This document shows positions 34,246 through 41,950 of a stretch of 64,000 bases of DNA, piece after piece. A model generated the notes under the pieces. That model was not told the origin of the DNA. It saw nothing but the letters and a program-made list of their open reading frames with translations, and made no database searches. This DNA comes from G963678445 sp963678445 (GTDB taxonomy: Bacteria > Hydrogenedentota > Hydrogenedentia > Hydrogenedentales > G963678445). Positions within the stretch are counted from its first letter, which is position 1, and each line of letters begins with the position of its first letter. The translations under genes and the position numbers were made by a program. The DNA lies in the NCBI GenBank assembly GCA_963678445.1, contig OY782877.1:1550001-1614000 (forward strand), written 5' to 3'.

Positions 34246-35304
34246 ATGTCGGAGAAGCAGGAGGTCATCCTATCGGGTATTCGCCCTACCGGTCGGATGC
34301 ATTATGGCAATTACTTTGGCGCTTTGCGTCATTTTTTACGGCTTCAGCAGGAAGAAAAGACTTGTTACTACTTTGTCGCGGATTATCATGCGCTGACTAC
34401 GATTACGGATCGGCAGGAGATTTATCGTAATACGCTCGATATGCTGCGTACCTATGTGGCCTGCGGATTGGACCCGGTAAAGTCGGTCATTTACCGCCAG
34501 AGTGATTTGTCTTGCACCGCGGAATTGACGTTGTTGCTGGGTATGATCACCAATATTGGACATCTGGAACGGGGTACTACGTATAAGGATAAGATGACCA
34601 AGCTCAAGCAGGACCCAAAGGCAGAGGGAAACCCGCTTTCGTATGGTCTGCTGGGGTATCCTGTGCTCATGGCGGCTGATATTCTTATCGTTCGTGCCGA
34701 TGTTGTGCCGGTAGGCGATGATCAACGTCAGCATGTGGAAATGGCCTGTGATATTGCGGACAAATTTAATCATCGTTTTGGGGAAACGTTGCACCTGCCG
34801 CGTGCGGTCAGCCGCAATGCGCTGCGTCTCCCGGGTCTCGATGGCGCGGCCAAGATGGGTAAGAGTGATCACAATACATTGGATTTACTGGATGATCCCA
34901 AAACGGTGCTCAAAAAGATCAAGAGTGTCCCCACAACCACGGACCCGATACCGCTGGATACGGATAGCACGGATCCTGGGGTCATTATTCCCAAAATGCC
35001 GGCGGGGGTTGCGGTGCTCTACCGTCTGCTGAACTTACTGGCACCGGAATCGGTCTATCTCGACTTCCTGGAACAATACCGCAATGGGGGCAAGTTCTAC
35101 GGCAATCTCAAGAAAACGCTCGCCGAGCATGTCTCTGCATTTAATGCGCCGATTATCGAACGCTACAATGACCCTGCGCATAATGATGACTTTATTGAAG
35201 ACTTTTTGCGCACGAATGCCCAAAAGGTTACGCCGATTGCATTGGAAACGGTGGAGGCGTGTCGTGAGGCCATGGGCATTGGCCACAGCCTCTATCGTGC
35301 ATAA
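34246..35304 (+). CDS. trpS: Tryptophanyl-tRNA synthetase
   Basis: TrpRS of 352 residues, a class I synthetase charging tRNA-Trp. The HIGH-type signature is GIRPTGRMHYGNYFG, the KMSKS-type loop is AAKMGKSDHNT, and the tryptophan pocket region GYPVLMAADILI and PVGDDQRQHVE is present. The frame is open 26 codons upstream, but ATG at 34246 with GAGGAA begins the family N-terminus. The region GQQNRG-type insert of other lineages is not present. Confidence 0.95.
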   Translation: MSEKQEVILSGIRPTGRMHYGNYFGALRHFLRLQQEEKTCYYFVADYHALTTITDRQEIYRNTLDMLRTYVACGLDPVKSVIYRQSDLSCTAELTLLLGMITNIGHLERGTTYKDKMTKLKQDPKAEGNPLSYGLLGYPVLMAADILIVRADVVPVGDDQRQHVEMACDIADKFNHRFGETLHLPRAVSRNALRLPGLDGAAKMGKSDHNTLDLLDDPKTVLKKIKSVPTTTDPIPLDTDSTDPGVIIPKMPAGVAVLYRLLNLLAPESVYLDFLEQYRNGGKFYGNLKKTLAEHVSAFNAPIIERYNDPAHNDDFIEDFLRTNAQKVTPIALETVEACREAMGIGHSLYRA

Positions 35305-35449
35305 GAGCATAACACAGACGCACTTTACCCCGCGCCGGAATGCTTTTCCCATAAAGTATTTCGGCGCTTCTTGCACCTATTCATTATGCATATTACGATG
35401 AATAGAAGAAGGGGCATTTGACTCGTAGTATATCAGGGAGGGCTGGAAT

Positions 35450-36256
35450 ATGACGCCTAAGAAAGTGGACCCTATCTGGCAATCGATCCGTACGGAGGCC
35501 ACGGCGATAACGCAACGTGAACCTTTTTTGGCGAGTTATCTCCACAGCATCATTCTCAACCACAACAGCCTGGAGGATGCACTGAGTTATCTGCTGGCCA
35601 GCAAATTGGCCAGTGTCACGTTGCCCGCCATCAGTTTACGCGATCTGGTCGATGCCGCCTTCGCCAGTGATCACCGTATTGGAAAGGCGTTCCGCGCCGA
35701 TATTGAGGCGGTTTATAATCGTGACCCGGCGTGCTGTAACTATTCCACGCCTTTGCTTTACTTCAAAGGCTTCCAGGCGCTACAGGCGTACCGCGTGGCG
35801 CATTATTACTGGAATGAGGAACGTCCCGCGCTGGCTCTCTTCCTTCAGAGTCGAATCTCGGAAATCTTCAGCGTCGATATCCACCCTGCCGCTAAAATCG
35901 GCAGGGGCGTGCTCATCGATCACGCCACCAGCGTTGTTGTCGGTGAAACCGCGGTCATCGGTAACAATGTGTCCATGCTGCATGAAGTGACGTTGGGGGG
36001 TACGGGTAAAGAAAGCGGCGACCGCCATCCCAAAATCCATAATGGTGTGCTCATCGCAGCGGGTGCCAAAATTCTCGGCAATGTCACCATCGGCGAAGGC
36101 GCTAAGGTAGGTGGTAGCGCGGTCGTTCTGGAAGATGTCCCCCCACACACCACCGTCATCGGCATCCCCGCAAAACCGTGTGGCCGCCCCCCGTCCGCCA
36201 TGCCTGCACTGGACATGGATCACCGCATTTATGGTGGTCATGGCGACGGCATTTAA
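35450..36256 (+). CDS. cysE: Serine O-acetyltransferase
   Basis: CysE of 268 residues, acetylating serine for cysteine synthesis. An N-terminal helical domain with FRADIEAVYNRDPAC and a HYYWNEERPALALFLQSR helix precedes left-handed beta-helix hexapeptides: DIHPAAKIGRGVLIDHATSV, GETAVIGNNVSMLHEVTLGG, KILGNVTIGEGAKVGG. The catalytic His is in DIHP. Normal length and order. Start ATG 35450 follows GGAGGG. An immediate downstream hairpin probably terminates it. Confidence 0.95.
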   Translation: MTPKKVDPIWQSIRTEATAITQREPFLASYLHSIILNHNSLEDALSYLLASKLASVTLPAISLRDLVDAAFASDHRIGKAFRADIEAVYNRDPACCNYSTPLLYFKGFQALQAYRVAHYYWNEERPALALFLQSRISEIFSVDIHPAAKIGRGVLIDHATSVVVGETAVIGNNVSMLHEVTLGGTGKESGDRHPKIHNGVLIAAGAKILGNVTIGEGAKVGGSAVVLEDVPPHTTVIGIPAKPCGRPPSAMPALDMDHRIYGGHGDGI

Positions 36257-36257
36257 A

Positions 36258-36287
36258 CTTCTTTCTTTTTACGGAAAAAGAAAGAAG
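36258..36287 (+). terminator. AT-rich perfect hairpin 3' of cysE
   Basis: A 13-bp perfect stem CTTCTTTCTTTTT/AAAAAGAAAGAAG with loop ACGG, starting two bases after the cysE TAA. No T run follows, so termination is less certain than the shape suggests; it may be a convergent barrier or processed RNA end. Its right arm merges with the first 97-bp tandem repeat. Confidence 0.6.
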
Positions 36288-36536
36288 CAAAGAAAAACGA
36301 ATATGTACGTTAGCCCCACTCTGTTTATCCACGGCAGCACCCCTATCTCCCGGGTGTGCCCTACCCACCGGAAAAGGAATGAAGCAAAGAAAAACGAATA
36401 TGTACGTTAGCCCCACTCTGTTTATCCACGGCAGCACCCCTATCTCCCGGGTGTGCCCTACCCACCGGAAAAGGAATGAAGCAAAGAAAAACGAATATGT
36501 GCGTTAGCTTCGCTCTGCTTATCCACGGCAAGGACC
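36284..36536. repeat. 97-bp tandem repeat, about 2.6 copies
   Basis: Units begin at 36284, 36381 and 36478. The first two are identical over 97 bp; the third follows to about 36532 with some changes. Each carries a GAAGCAAAGAAAAACG start and a DnaA-box-like TTATCCACG (36325-36333, 36422-36430, 36519-36527). The array lies between the convergent ends of cysE and the gene ending at 36542. It is too long-unit and spacer-less for CRISPR. Confidence 0.85.
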
Positions 36537-36541
36537 AAGGA

Positions 36542-37138
36542 CTATGAACCGGCTTTTTTCTGATGGCTCAGATAGGTAAAGGCGTTCAGGACGCCAGCGC
36601 GGTTCCGGTTGCCACCGCGTTCGCCGGTGAGGGCGTCTTGCAGTTGTATGTCGAGTGCACCGCTACGGCTGCGGGAGTAGCAGACCCAGAAGGGGTAGTA
36701 GAAAATAGCGGTGTTTAGATGTTCCTCGATGACGGGTTTGCCGCGCTGTCCACGTCGTCGCATGATGGTTTGCAGCAGTTGTTTTCGAGCATAGGGGATA
36801 ACCTCGTCCTCCGGTAACAGAATCGGAAGCATTTCTTCTTTGGGGGTATCAGCTACCAGATCTGCGTGCATCTGAAAGAGGGCAAATGCACCGGAGCAGG
36901 CTTCTACTGAAACGGCTATCTCGCCTGTTCCTTTGTGGGAGGACACCTGTAAATCGATTAGATAGTAGGGCATCCAGACAAGTTCGAGATAGGGTAAAAT
37001 CTTTTGTGTGCTGTTTTCTTGGCGCACCATGGAGGAACGCCGCCGCAGACATCCAAAAAGGTTACCCGGGCGGCGGCGATTAAAAAAACGTGTTGCACGC
37101 GCTTCTGAAATGCGCGCAGGTATGTATTGTACTTGCAC
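36542..37138 (-). CDS. Hypothetical protein
   Basis: A 198-residue protein of unknown function. It has no signal peptide or membrane helix. A central region with LVWMPYYLIDLQV and SVEACSGAFALFQM, and a C-terminal FYYPFWVCYSRSRSGALDIQLQDALTG-type segment with repeated Tyr-Tyr/Pro-Phe, suggest a small beta-rich domain. GTG at 37138 begins the longest frame without a good ribosome-binding site; an internal ATG at 37030 begins nearer the conserved-looking part. It is the last gene of the minus-strand SSS-symporter run. Confidence 0.55.
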   Translation of the reverse strand: MQVQYIPARISEARATRFFNRRRPGNLFGCLRRRSSMVRQENSTQKILPYLELVWMPYYLIDLQVSSHKGTGEIAVSVEACSGAFALFQMHADLVADTPKEEMLPILLPEDEVIPYARKQLLQTIMRRRGQRGKPVIEEHLNTAIFYYPFWVCYSRSRSGALDIQLQDALTGERGGNRNRAGVLNAFTYLSHQKKAGS

Positions 37139-37147
37139 GAAACGCTC

Positions 37148-37393
37148 TTATCGCAATTTTGAGACATTGCGCAGGCCATGAACGAGCATGACCAGACCAA
37201 TGAATAAAAGAACAAAGCCTGCGCCGATATTCACTATACGTGCGCTCATCTTGTCGGCCCAGAAAGTACCTATGAGCACAGGCAGCGAGATAAACGCAAC
37301 AAAGCCGCCCAGCATGGAGATGGTCTCTGCGTCGCGTTTCTGCAATTGCAGTTTTCGGTCGTCCTCTTTTCGGATGCTATGCATGTCGCTCAT
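37148..37393 (-). CDS. Small two-helix membrane protein
   Basis: An 81-residue protein with charged N-terminus (HSIRKEDDRKLQLQKRDAE) and two transmembrane segments (MLGGFVAFISLPVLIGTF and GAGFVLLFIGLVMLVHGL). ATG at 37393 follows AAAGGAA. It lies nine bases before the hypothetical gene and 79 bases after the small membrane gene 37472-37744, in the symporter cluster. No family recognised. Confidence 0.7.
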   Translation of the reverse strand: MSDMHSIRKEDDRKLQLQKRDAETISMLGGFVAFISLPVLIGTFWADKMSARIVNIGAGFVLLFIGLVMLVHGLRNVSKLR

Positions 37394-37471
37394 CAAAGGA
37401 TTCCTTTATCCCCTGCCTTGCAGGGGCATCGTTCCGCGCTATAGGGCGTCCCGATTCCAGTTTTAGTGTCA

Positions 37472-37744
37472 CTAACGAAAATAGAGATACACAAATACAT
37501 GGGGCAGCATGGAAATCACAGTCCATAAACGCAAATCGCTCCAGATTTTTTTGTTGGGACGATCAATGTTTACGTACTCTTCATTCTGCAGAATGAACCC
37601 AACCCATAGCATCGTGCCAAGGAAAAAGCCCAACGCACAGAAGGCGCGCAGTCCCCAGCAATCTACCAAATTAATGGCCTTATTCATGGGCTCGAAAATT
37701 GGCTGTAACAGGCGTGCGGAAATTTCGGCAAACTTTTCCAACAT
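37472..37744 (-). CDS. Small membrane protein coupled to SSS symporter
   Basis: A 90-residue protein with a hydrophobic segment CALGFFLGTMLWVGFIL and a second near the C-terminus (LWTVISMLPHVFVYLYF). Its ATG overlaps the symporter TAA stop by one base (TAATG), a sign of strong translational coupling and probably fixed stoichiometry. By analogy with small partners of other SSS transporters (for example the YhdT/DUF997 type next to PanF), it may be an accessory subunit; the sequence itself was not recognised. Confidence 0.75.
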   Translation of the reverse strand: MLEKFAEISARLLQPIFEPMNKAINLVDCWGLRAFCALGFFLGTMLWVGFILQNEEYVNIDRPNKKIWSDLRLWTVISMLPHVFVYLYFR

Positions 37745-39303
37745 TATGAGATCCTTTCATTCAAGGCCTGTTGTACGGAAGCATCGTGCACCACGGAACC
37801 CCATACCAGCCCACGGATTTTTTCTTCCGGTTCGGGCGGGGTCAGCAGGCTGACGACCACGGTCACGACAAGGGAAAAGACAAATGACCACCAGGCTACA
37901 AAGAGGAAGGGGTCTTCAGAGGGGAAGAGGCCGGGGGTGATTTTCAGCACAAAGCAGAATCCAACACCCAAAACGAGTCCGGCAAGCCCACCCCATTGGG
38001 TAGCACGCCGCCAGCATACGCCGAGCAGCAGGATGGCAAGCGTCGGCCCCTGGAACAGGGATAAAGCATCCTGGATAAACACGTAGATACTTTCTTGCTG
38101 ACCAATCTTTTTAGCGGCGAAACCCGCGGCCACAATGAGCACTACGGTAATTATGCGCCCCATCTTTAATGCCTGTCGCTCGTTCAGGGGTTTACCGCCC
38201 AGCAAGGTTTTGATACGTCCGATAATGTCGGTGGTGATAATGGTGGTGGAAGAGTTGAGGGTCGAGTCGACACTGGACATGAGTGCGGCGAAAAGCGCAA
38301 CAAACATGAGGCCTTTCAGACCCGGTGGCAGCAGCATACGAATCATGGTGGGCACGGCGTAGTCGCCCGTTTCCAAACCAGGGGCAAGCGCCAGGGCGCA
38401 CAGGCCAGGCACGGCGACCATAAGGGGAATGAAGGACTTGAGAAAGCCACCGAAAAGCATGCCGCCTTTGGCGTCCCACTCAGAACGCGCACCCAGGGTA
38501 CGTTGTACGACTGCCTGGTTGCCGCTCATGTAGGCAATGGCCAGCACAATGCCCAGGCCAAAGACGATGCCTGTCCACGGATACGGCAAATGTGTATCAT
38601 GCGGCAGAAGCAGACTGAAGTGCCCTTGATATTCAGGCCCCATCGCCAGAACTTTGCTCTGTAAAGCCGACCATCCGCCCACTTCCCACATACTGAGAAT
38701 GAGCAGCGATATGCCGCCAACAAACATGATGATGAGCTGTACCACGTCAACCATGACCACTGCAGAAAGTCCGCCGGAAAAGGTGTATATACCCGTGATG
38801 AAAACCATCAACCAAACAACATGATGGGGGTTCCAACCCAGCACGGTACGCATAAGATGATCGCCGGTCGTCCACAACATCAGGGCAAGCATCGTAAACA
38901 TGAATACGGCCCAGATTGTACCGTGCAGAATCTGGACGGCGGCATTGTAGCGACGCCCGAGAAATTCGGGGATGGTGAATACGCCAGAACGCCAAAAATA
39001 GGGCACAAAGATGAAGGCGGCGAAGACCATGGCGGGCATGGAGCCGATCCAGTCGAAGTTGGCGGCGGCAATACCATGGGTATAGGCCGAGCCGGCGACG
39101 GCGACGAAATCCATGGCGCCGATATCGCTGACCACGATGGACATACCAATGGCCCAAAAGGGTAGCGCCTTGCCGGCCACGAAGAAGTCACCCGCATTCT
39201 TTACATACTTCCCAAAAAAGGTACCCAGTGCAAGCACACCTGCCATATAAATAAAAATGATGGCAATGTCTATACCACTCAAGCCCAGCGTTCCGTCCAT
39301 CAT
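37744..39303 (-). CDS. Sodium:solute symporter (SSS family)
   Basis: A 519-residue Na+-coupled transporter with about 13-14 membrane helices. Family features are FFVAGKALPFWAIGMSIVVSDIGAMDF in the region of TM1-2, FLGRRYNAAVQILHG, the IAYMSGNQAVVQRTLGAR motif and FAALMSSVDSTLNSSTTIITTD, where Na+-binding Ser/Thr lie. The closest relatives by eye are sugar- or inositol-type (SGLT-like) members. ATG at 39303 follows GGAG; the TTG-started longer frame is not preferred. It heads a run with three small genes and lies beside a GH43-like protein, so sugar uptake is likely. Confidence 0.88.
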   Translation of the reverse strand: MMDGTLGLSGIDIAIIFIYMAGVLALGTFFGKYVKNAGDFFVAGKALPFWAIGMSIVVSDIGAMDFVAVAGSAYTHGIAAANFDWIGSMPAMVFAAFIFVPYFWRSGVFTIPEFLGRRYNAAVQILHGTIWAVFMFTMLALMLWTTGDHLMRTVLGWNPHHVVWLMVFITGIYTFSGGLSAVVMVDVVQLIIMFVGGISLLILSMWEVGGWSALQSKVLAMGPEYQGHFSLLLPHDTHLPYPWTGIVFGLGIVLAIAYMSGNQAVVQRTLGARSEWDAKGGMLFGGFLKSFIPLMVAVPGLCALALAPGLETGDYAVPTMIRMLLPPGLKGLMFVALFAALMSSVDSTLNSSTTIITTDIIGRIKTLLGGKPLNERQALKMGRIITVVLIVAAGFAAKKIGQQESIYVFIQDALSLFQGPTLAILLLGVCWRRATQWGGLAGLVLGVGFCFVLKITPGLFPSEDPFLFVAWWSFVFSLVVTVVVSLLTPPEPEEKIRGLVWGSVVHDASVQQALNERIS

Positions 39304-39337
39304 AAAATTGTTCTCCACCCCATTAGACAATTGTAAA

Positions 39338-39445
39338 ACTCACCAAACTCTGAAAAGCTATCTTAAAAAATTTGTTTTGTTCAGGGACGACAAGGACCAT
39401 GAATATTGCCGGTGGCGCTGGCCACCTTGTGGTCGTTGGACCACT
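39338..39445 (-). repeat. Dispersed palindromic element, copy 5 (best-preserved double hairpin)
   Basis: Plus strand: stem GGTGGC-GCTG-GCCACC (39411-39426) immediately followed by stem GTGGTC-GTTG-GACCAC (39429-39444). Left of them are GTCAGGG-type and AAGGACCAT blocks and an AT-rich arm as in other copies. The gene-sense end (minus) begins about 40 bases after the stop of the GH43-like gene. Confidence 0.88.
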
Positions 39446-39483
39446 TAGACTCTTGTAAAGCATTTTTGGTGTCAAGTCAACCG

Positions 39484-40467
39484 CTATTTAGGTGCAGGCG
39501 TCTCCCATTGCCGCAAATCTGCGGCACGCGCCATCCCCATTTGGCTCCAACCTCTACCAGAAAAGCGGCGCAAATCGGCATTACCGGCATATAGTAAGTA
39601 GGCGTAGCCGTCTACATCGCGATGGTCAAGCAAACAGGCTGTTTTTGCGGTATGAATCGTATTAAATGATTCTGTCGGGGTCTCCAGGATATAACCCTCT
39701 CTCCAAAGGGTCCAATCCTGGTCCTCGTCCCCTGAGCCGGTCATGGTAAACAGGGCTGTTTTGCATCCTGACGCATACAGGGTCGCTGTCATCGTCCATG
39801 TTTTTCCAAGGCGGACGGGACGTAGTGAACCTACTTGGCGGGGAATACCGTTTTTAAGGCGAAAGGACGGAAAGCCTATGTACTTAAACGAAGTTGCCCC
39901 ATCCTCTGTCACCGCACAACGCAAATCATTGCGTTTCCGTACAGCGCCTTCTTTCCAAAAGAGATACCCTTTATTCTTGTGCCATGCGAGCGCGGGTTCC
40001 CCGCAGTATTTCCCCTGGGTAAGCGGGACCGCCAGAGGTTTGGGTTGAGACCAGTGGGTGAGATCCGTTGATGTGCAAAGGAAAAGCTGGGGGAGCTGGT
40101 CTTGTCCCTTCGGGATGCGTTGAAAAACACAATAAAACGTATCGCCGTTTTGACTGACCTGAGGTGCGGCCGCACCTGCCCAGTGCTCATCTTCATAGTT
40201 TTCGTGAAGTGTCGGTTTGGAAAAACGTTTGAAATCGGGGGTGGTAATCGCACACAAACGCACTTCTTCTTTGTCGTTCACGATCGTATAGCGTGTAAAG
40301 AAGAGATGAAACGTGCTGTTTTGATATACACAGGAAAAATCCTGGATGCTAGTGGCGGGATAGGCCAAAACCGGATTTTTTAATGCATTCCAATCAATCT
40401 GCGCATGGGCCGAATCAGCCCCCACTAGCAAAAGGCACAGCCCTATCATGTATCCACTAATTTTCAC
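39484..40467 (-). CDS. Secreted five-bladed-propeller glycosidase-like protein (GH43/GH32 type)
   Basis: A 327-residue protein with a signal peptide (GYMIGLCLLLVGADSAHA, likely cleavage after AHA). The body repeats DFSCVYQNSTFHLFFTRY, HWAGAAAPQVSQNGDTFYCVF and EPALAWHKNKGYLFW, which resemble propeller blades of GH43/GH32-like proteins. Conserved acidic residues of active GH43 are not obvious, so it may bind rather than cleave glycans. GTG at 40467 has AGGG spacing; TTG and ATG alternatives flank it. It neighbours the symporter and an acyltransferase, consistent with glycan handling. Confidence 0.7.
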   Translation of the reverse strand: MKISGYMIGLCLLLVGADSAHAQIDWNALKNPVLAYPATSIQDFSCVYQNSTFHLFFTRYTIVNDKEEVRLCAITTPDFKRFSKPTLHENYEDEHWAGAAAPQVSQNGDTFYCVFQRIPKGQDQLPQLFLCTSTDLTHWSQPKPLAVPLTQGKYCGEPALAWHKNKGYLFWKEGAVRKRNDLRCAVTEDGATSFKYIGFPSFRLKNGIPRQVGSLRPVRLGKTWTMTATLYASGCKTALFTMTGSGDEDQDWTLWREGYILETPTESFNTIHTAKTACLLDHRDVDGYAYLLYAGNADLRRFSGRGWSQMGMARAADLRQWETPAPK

Positions 40468-40589
40468 ACGCAAACCCTATCCATCTGTATTCCCTTTTCA
40501 ATGGCTACTCTAACACAGGGCAGCCCTGAAAGTAATCAGCCGAGAGGTTGTTTTATGCAGGGATTGGCCGATACGTTCAGAGAGAATCC

Positions 40590-41702
40590 CTATATGCGCA
40601 CGAAAATCTTCTTTCTGTACATAAAATACAGCGCGCCCCATACCGTCATGAAGCCAAGTCCTTCCAGTAGAAAAACACCGAAGCGTTCCATGGGTTCCAG
40701 TATCCCACCAAAGAGAAATTGGTATAAAGCATCATAGGGAAGCACATGTGGGGCCACGTAGGCCACAATGGCGTTCATGCCAATGACCATGAAGGGGAAA
40801 CTCCATTTACGGAATCCGGCAACATCGATAATGAGATAAAAAAGCGCCAGCGCCCAATAACTCCAGCCTGCCGCCCACAGGACCATGGAGCTGCTCCAAA
40901 TGTGTTTGATAATCGGAAAGAAAAGTCCCCACGCCCAACCCAACAGCAGGCACACAGCTCCCAGAGCAACAAGCCAGGTCAGCTTCCAGAGGTGAGAGCG
41001 CTTTTCACGCAACACATAACCGCCGAATAAACCCATCAGGGTGGTGGCGGCAAAGCCCATGCTGCTCAGAATCCAGGTATAGGGGGTACCATCGCTGAAA
41101 CCGCGTAGAATAAAGTCGTCTATAAAGAGCGCCAGATTGGCGTCCGGCTTCAACACACCCGCCCCATGCCCCGGAACGGGCACAAACATCATTAGCAAGC
41201 AAAAGCCGACCAGAAGTAGTATTGTTACGACAATCTGTCCGGCAAAGCGCAGATGTAATGCGCAGATCGAAGTGACCAGATAGCCTACTGCAATGGCCTG
41301 CAAGGTGTTGCAGTAAATGTGCAATTGCGACAGATCAAAATGCAGCAAATTCCCCTGGGCAATCATACCAAGTACGAAAAGAATGAGCACACGTCGCAAG
41401 ATTTTTTTGTAGAGCCCGGCCAGGTTTGCACCACTCTCCAGGCGTTTTCGAAATGAAAAGGCCATGGAGACGCCAACGATGAATAGAAACAAGGGCATAA
41501 TCAAATCCCAGGCGGAAAATCCTACCCATTCTACATGCGTAAAATGGTGCTGCAGCTTTTCGGGGAGGGGATGTATAAAAAGGCTTAGAAATGCGAGAAA
41601 AAAACCTTTACCTCCAATAATCCAAAACATATCGAAACCACGCAATACATCTACCGACATAATGCGGCCTTGGGAAGGAGAAGGGGGAGACGATTGCGAC
41701 AT
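40590..41702 (-). CDS. HGSNAT-like membrane acyltransferase (DUF5009 type)
   Basis: A 370-residue integral membrane protein with about 10-11 helices. The MSVDVLRGFDMFWIIGGKG start, HVEWVGFSAWDLIMPLFLFIVG segment and LHFDLSQLHIYCNTLQAIAVGY are the hallmarks of the heparan-alpha-glucosaminide N-acetyltransferase-like family (DUF5009). The human relative moves acetyl groups across the lysosomal membrane onto glucosamine; bacterial homologues are common in glycan-degrading phyla. ATG at 41702 follows AAAGGAT; the upstream in-frame extension is not supported. Confidence 0.88.
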   Translation of the reverse strand: MSQSSPPSPSQGRIMSVDVLRGFDMFWIIGGKGFFLAFLSLFIHPLPEKLQHHFTHVEWVGFSAWDLIMPLFLFIVGVSMAFSFRKRLESGANLAGLYKKILRRVLILFVLGMIAQGNLLHFDLSQLHIYCNTLQAIAVGYLVTSICALHLRFAGQIVVTILLLVGFCLLMMFVPVPGHGAGVLKPDANLALFIDDFILRGFSDGTPYTWILSSMGFAATTLMGLFGGYVLREKRSHLWKLTWLVALGAVCLLLGWAWGLFFPIIKHIWSSSMVLWAAGWSYWALALFYLIIDVAGFRKWSFPFMVIGMNAIVAYVAPHVLPYDALYQFLFGGILEPMERFGVFLLEGLGFMTVWGALYFMYRKKIFVRI

Positions 41703-41950
41703 AACGCTATCCTTTCGCAATACTTTAAATACGGCCCATCCATAAGTTGCATGAATAAGTGGAGCATTGTATACCAACTATTTTCGAAATTGCGACATAC
41801 AAATTTACTGCACTATACGCTTTTGACAGACCGTATCAATGGATTCTAAAAACGCTTTGGAAAAGAAACATGGGCCGCATCCCTGGAAATGAATGCGGCC
41901 CATAATTAACGAAGGTTTATGGTTCCAATTTTACTATGGCCTTGGCCACC

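Noticed and set aside
36284..36536. Tandem repeat as a CRISPR array
   Set aside because: Units are 97 bp with no unique spacers and no cas genes.
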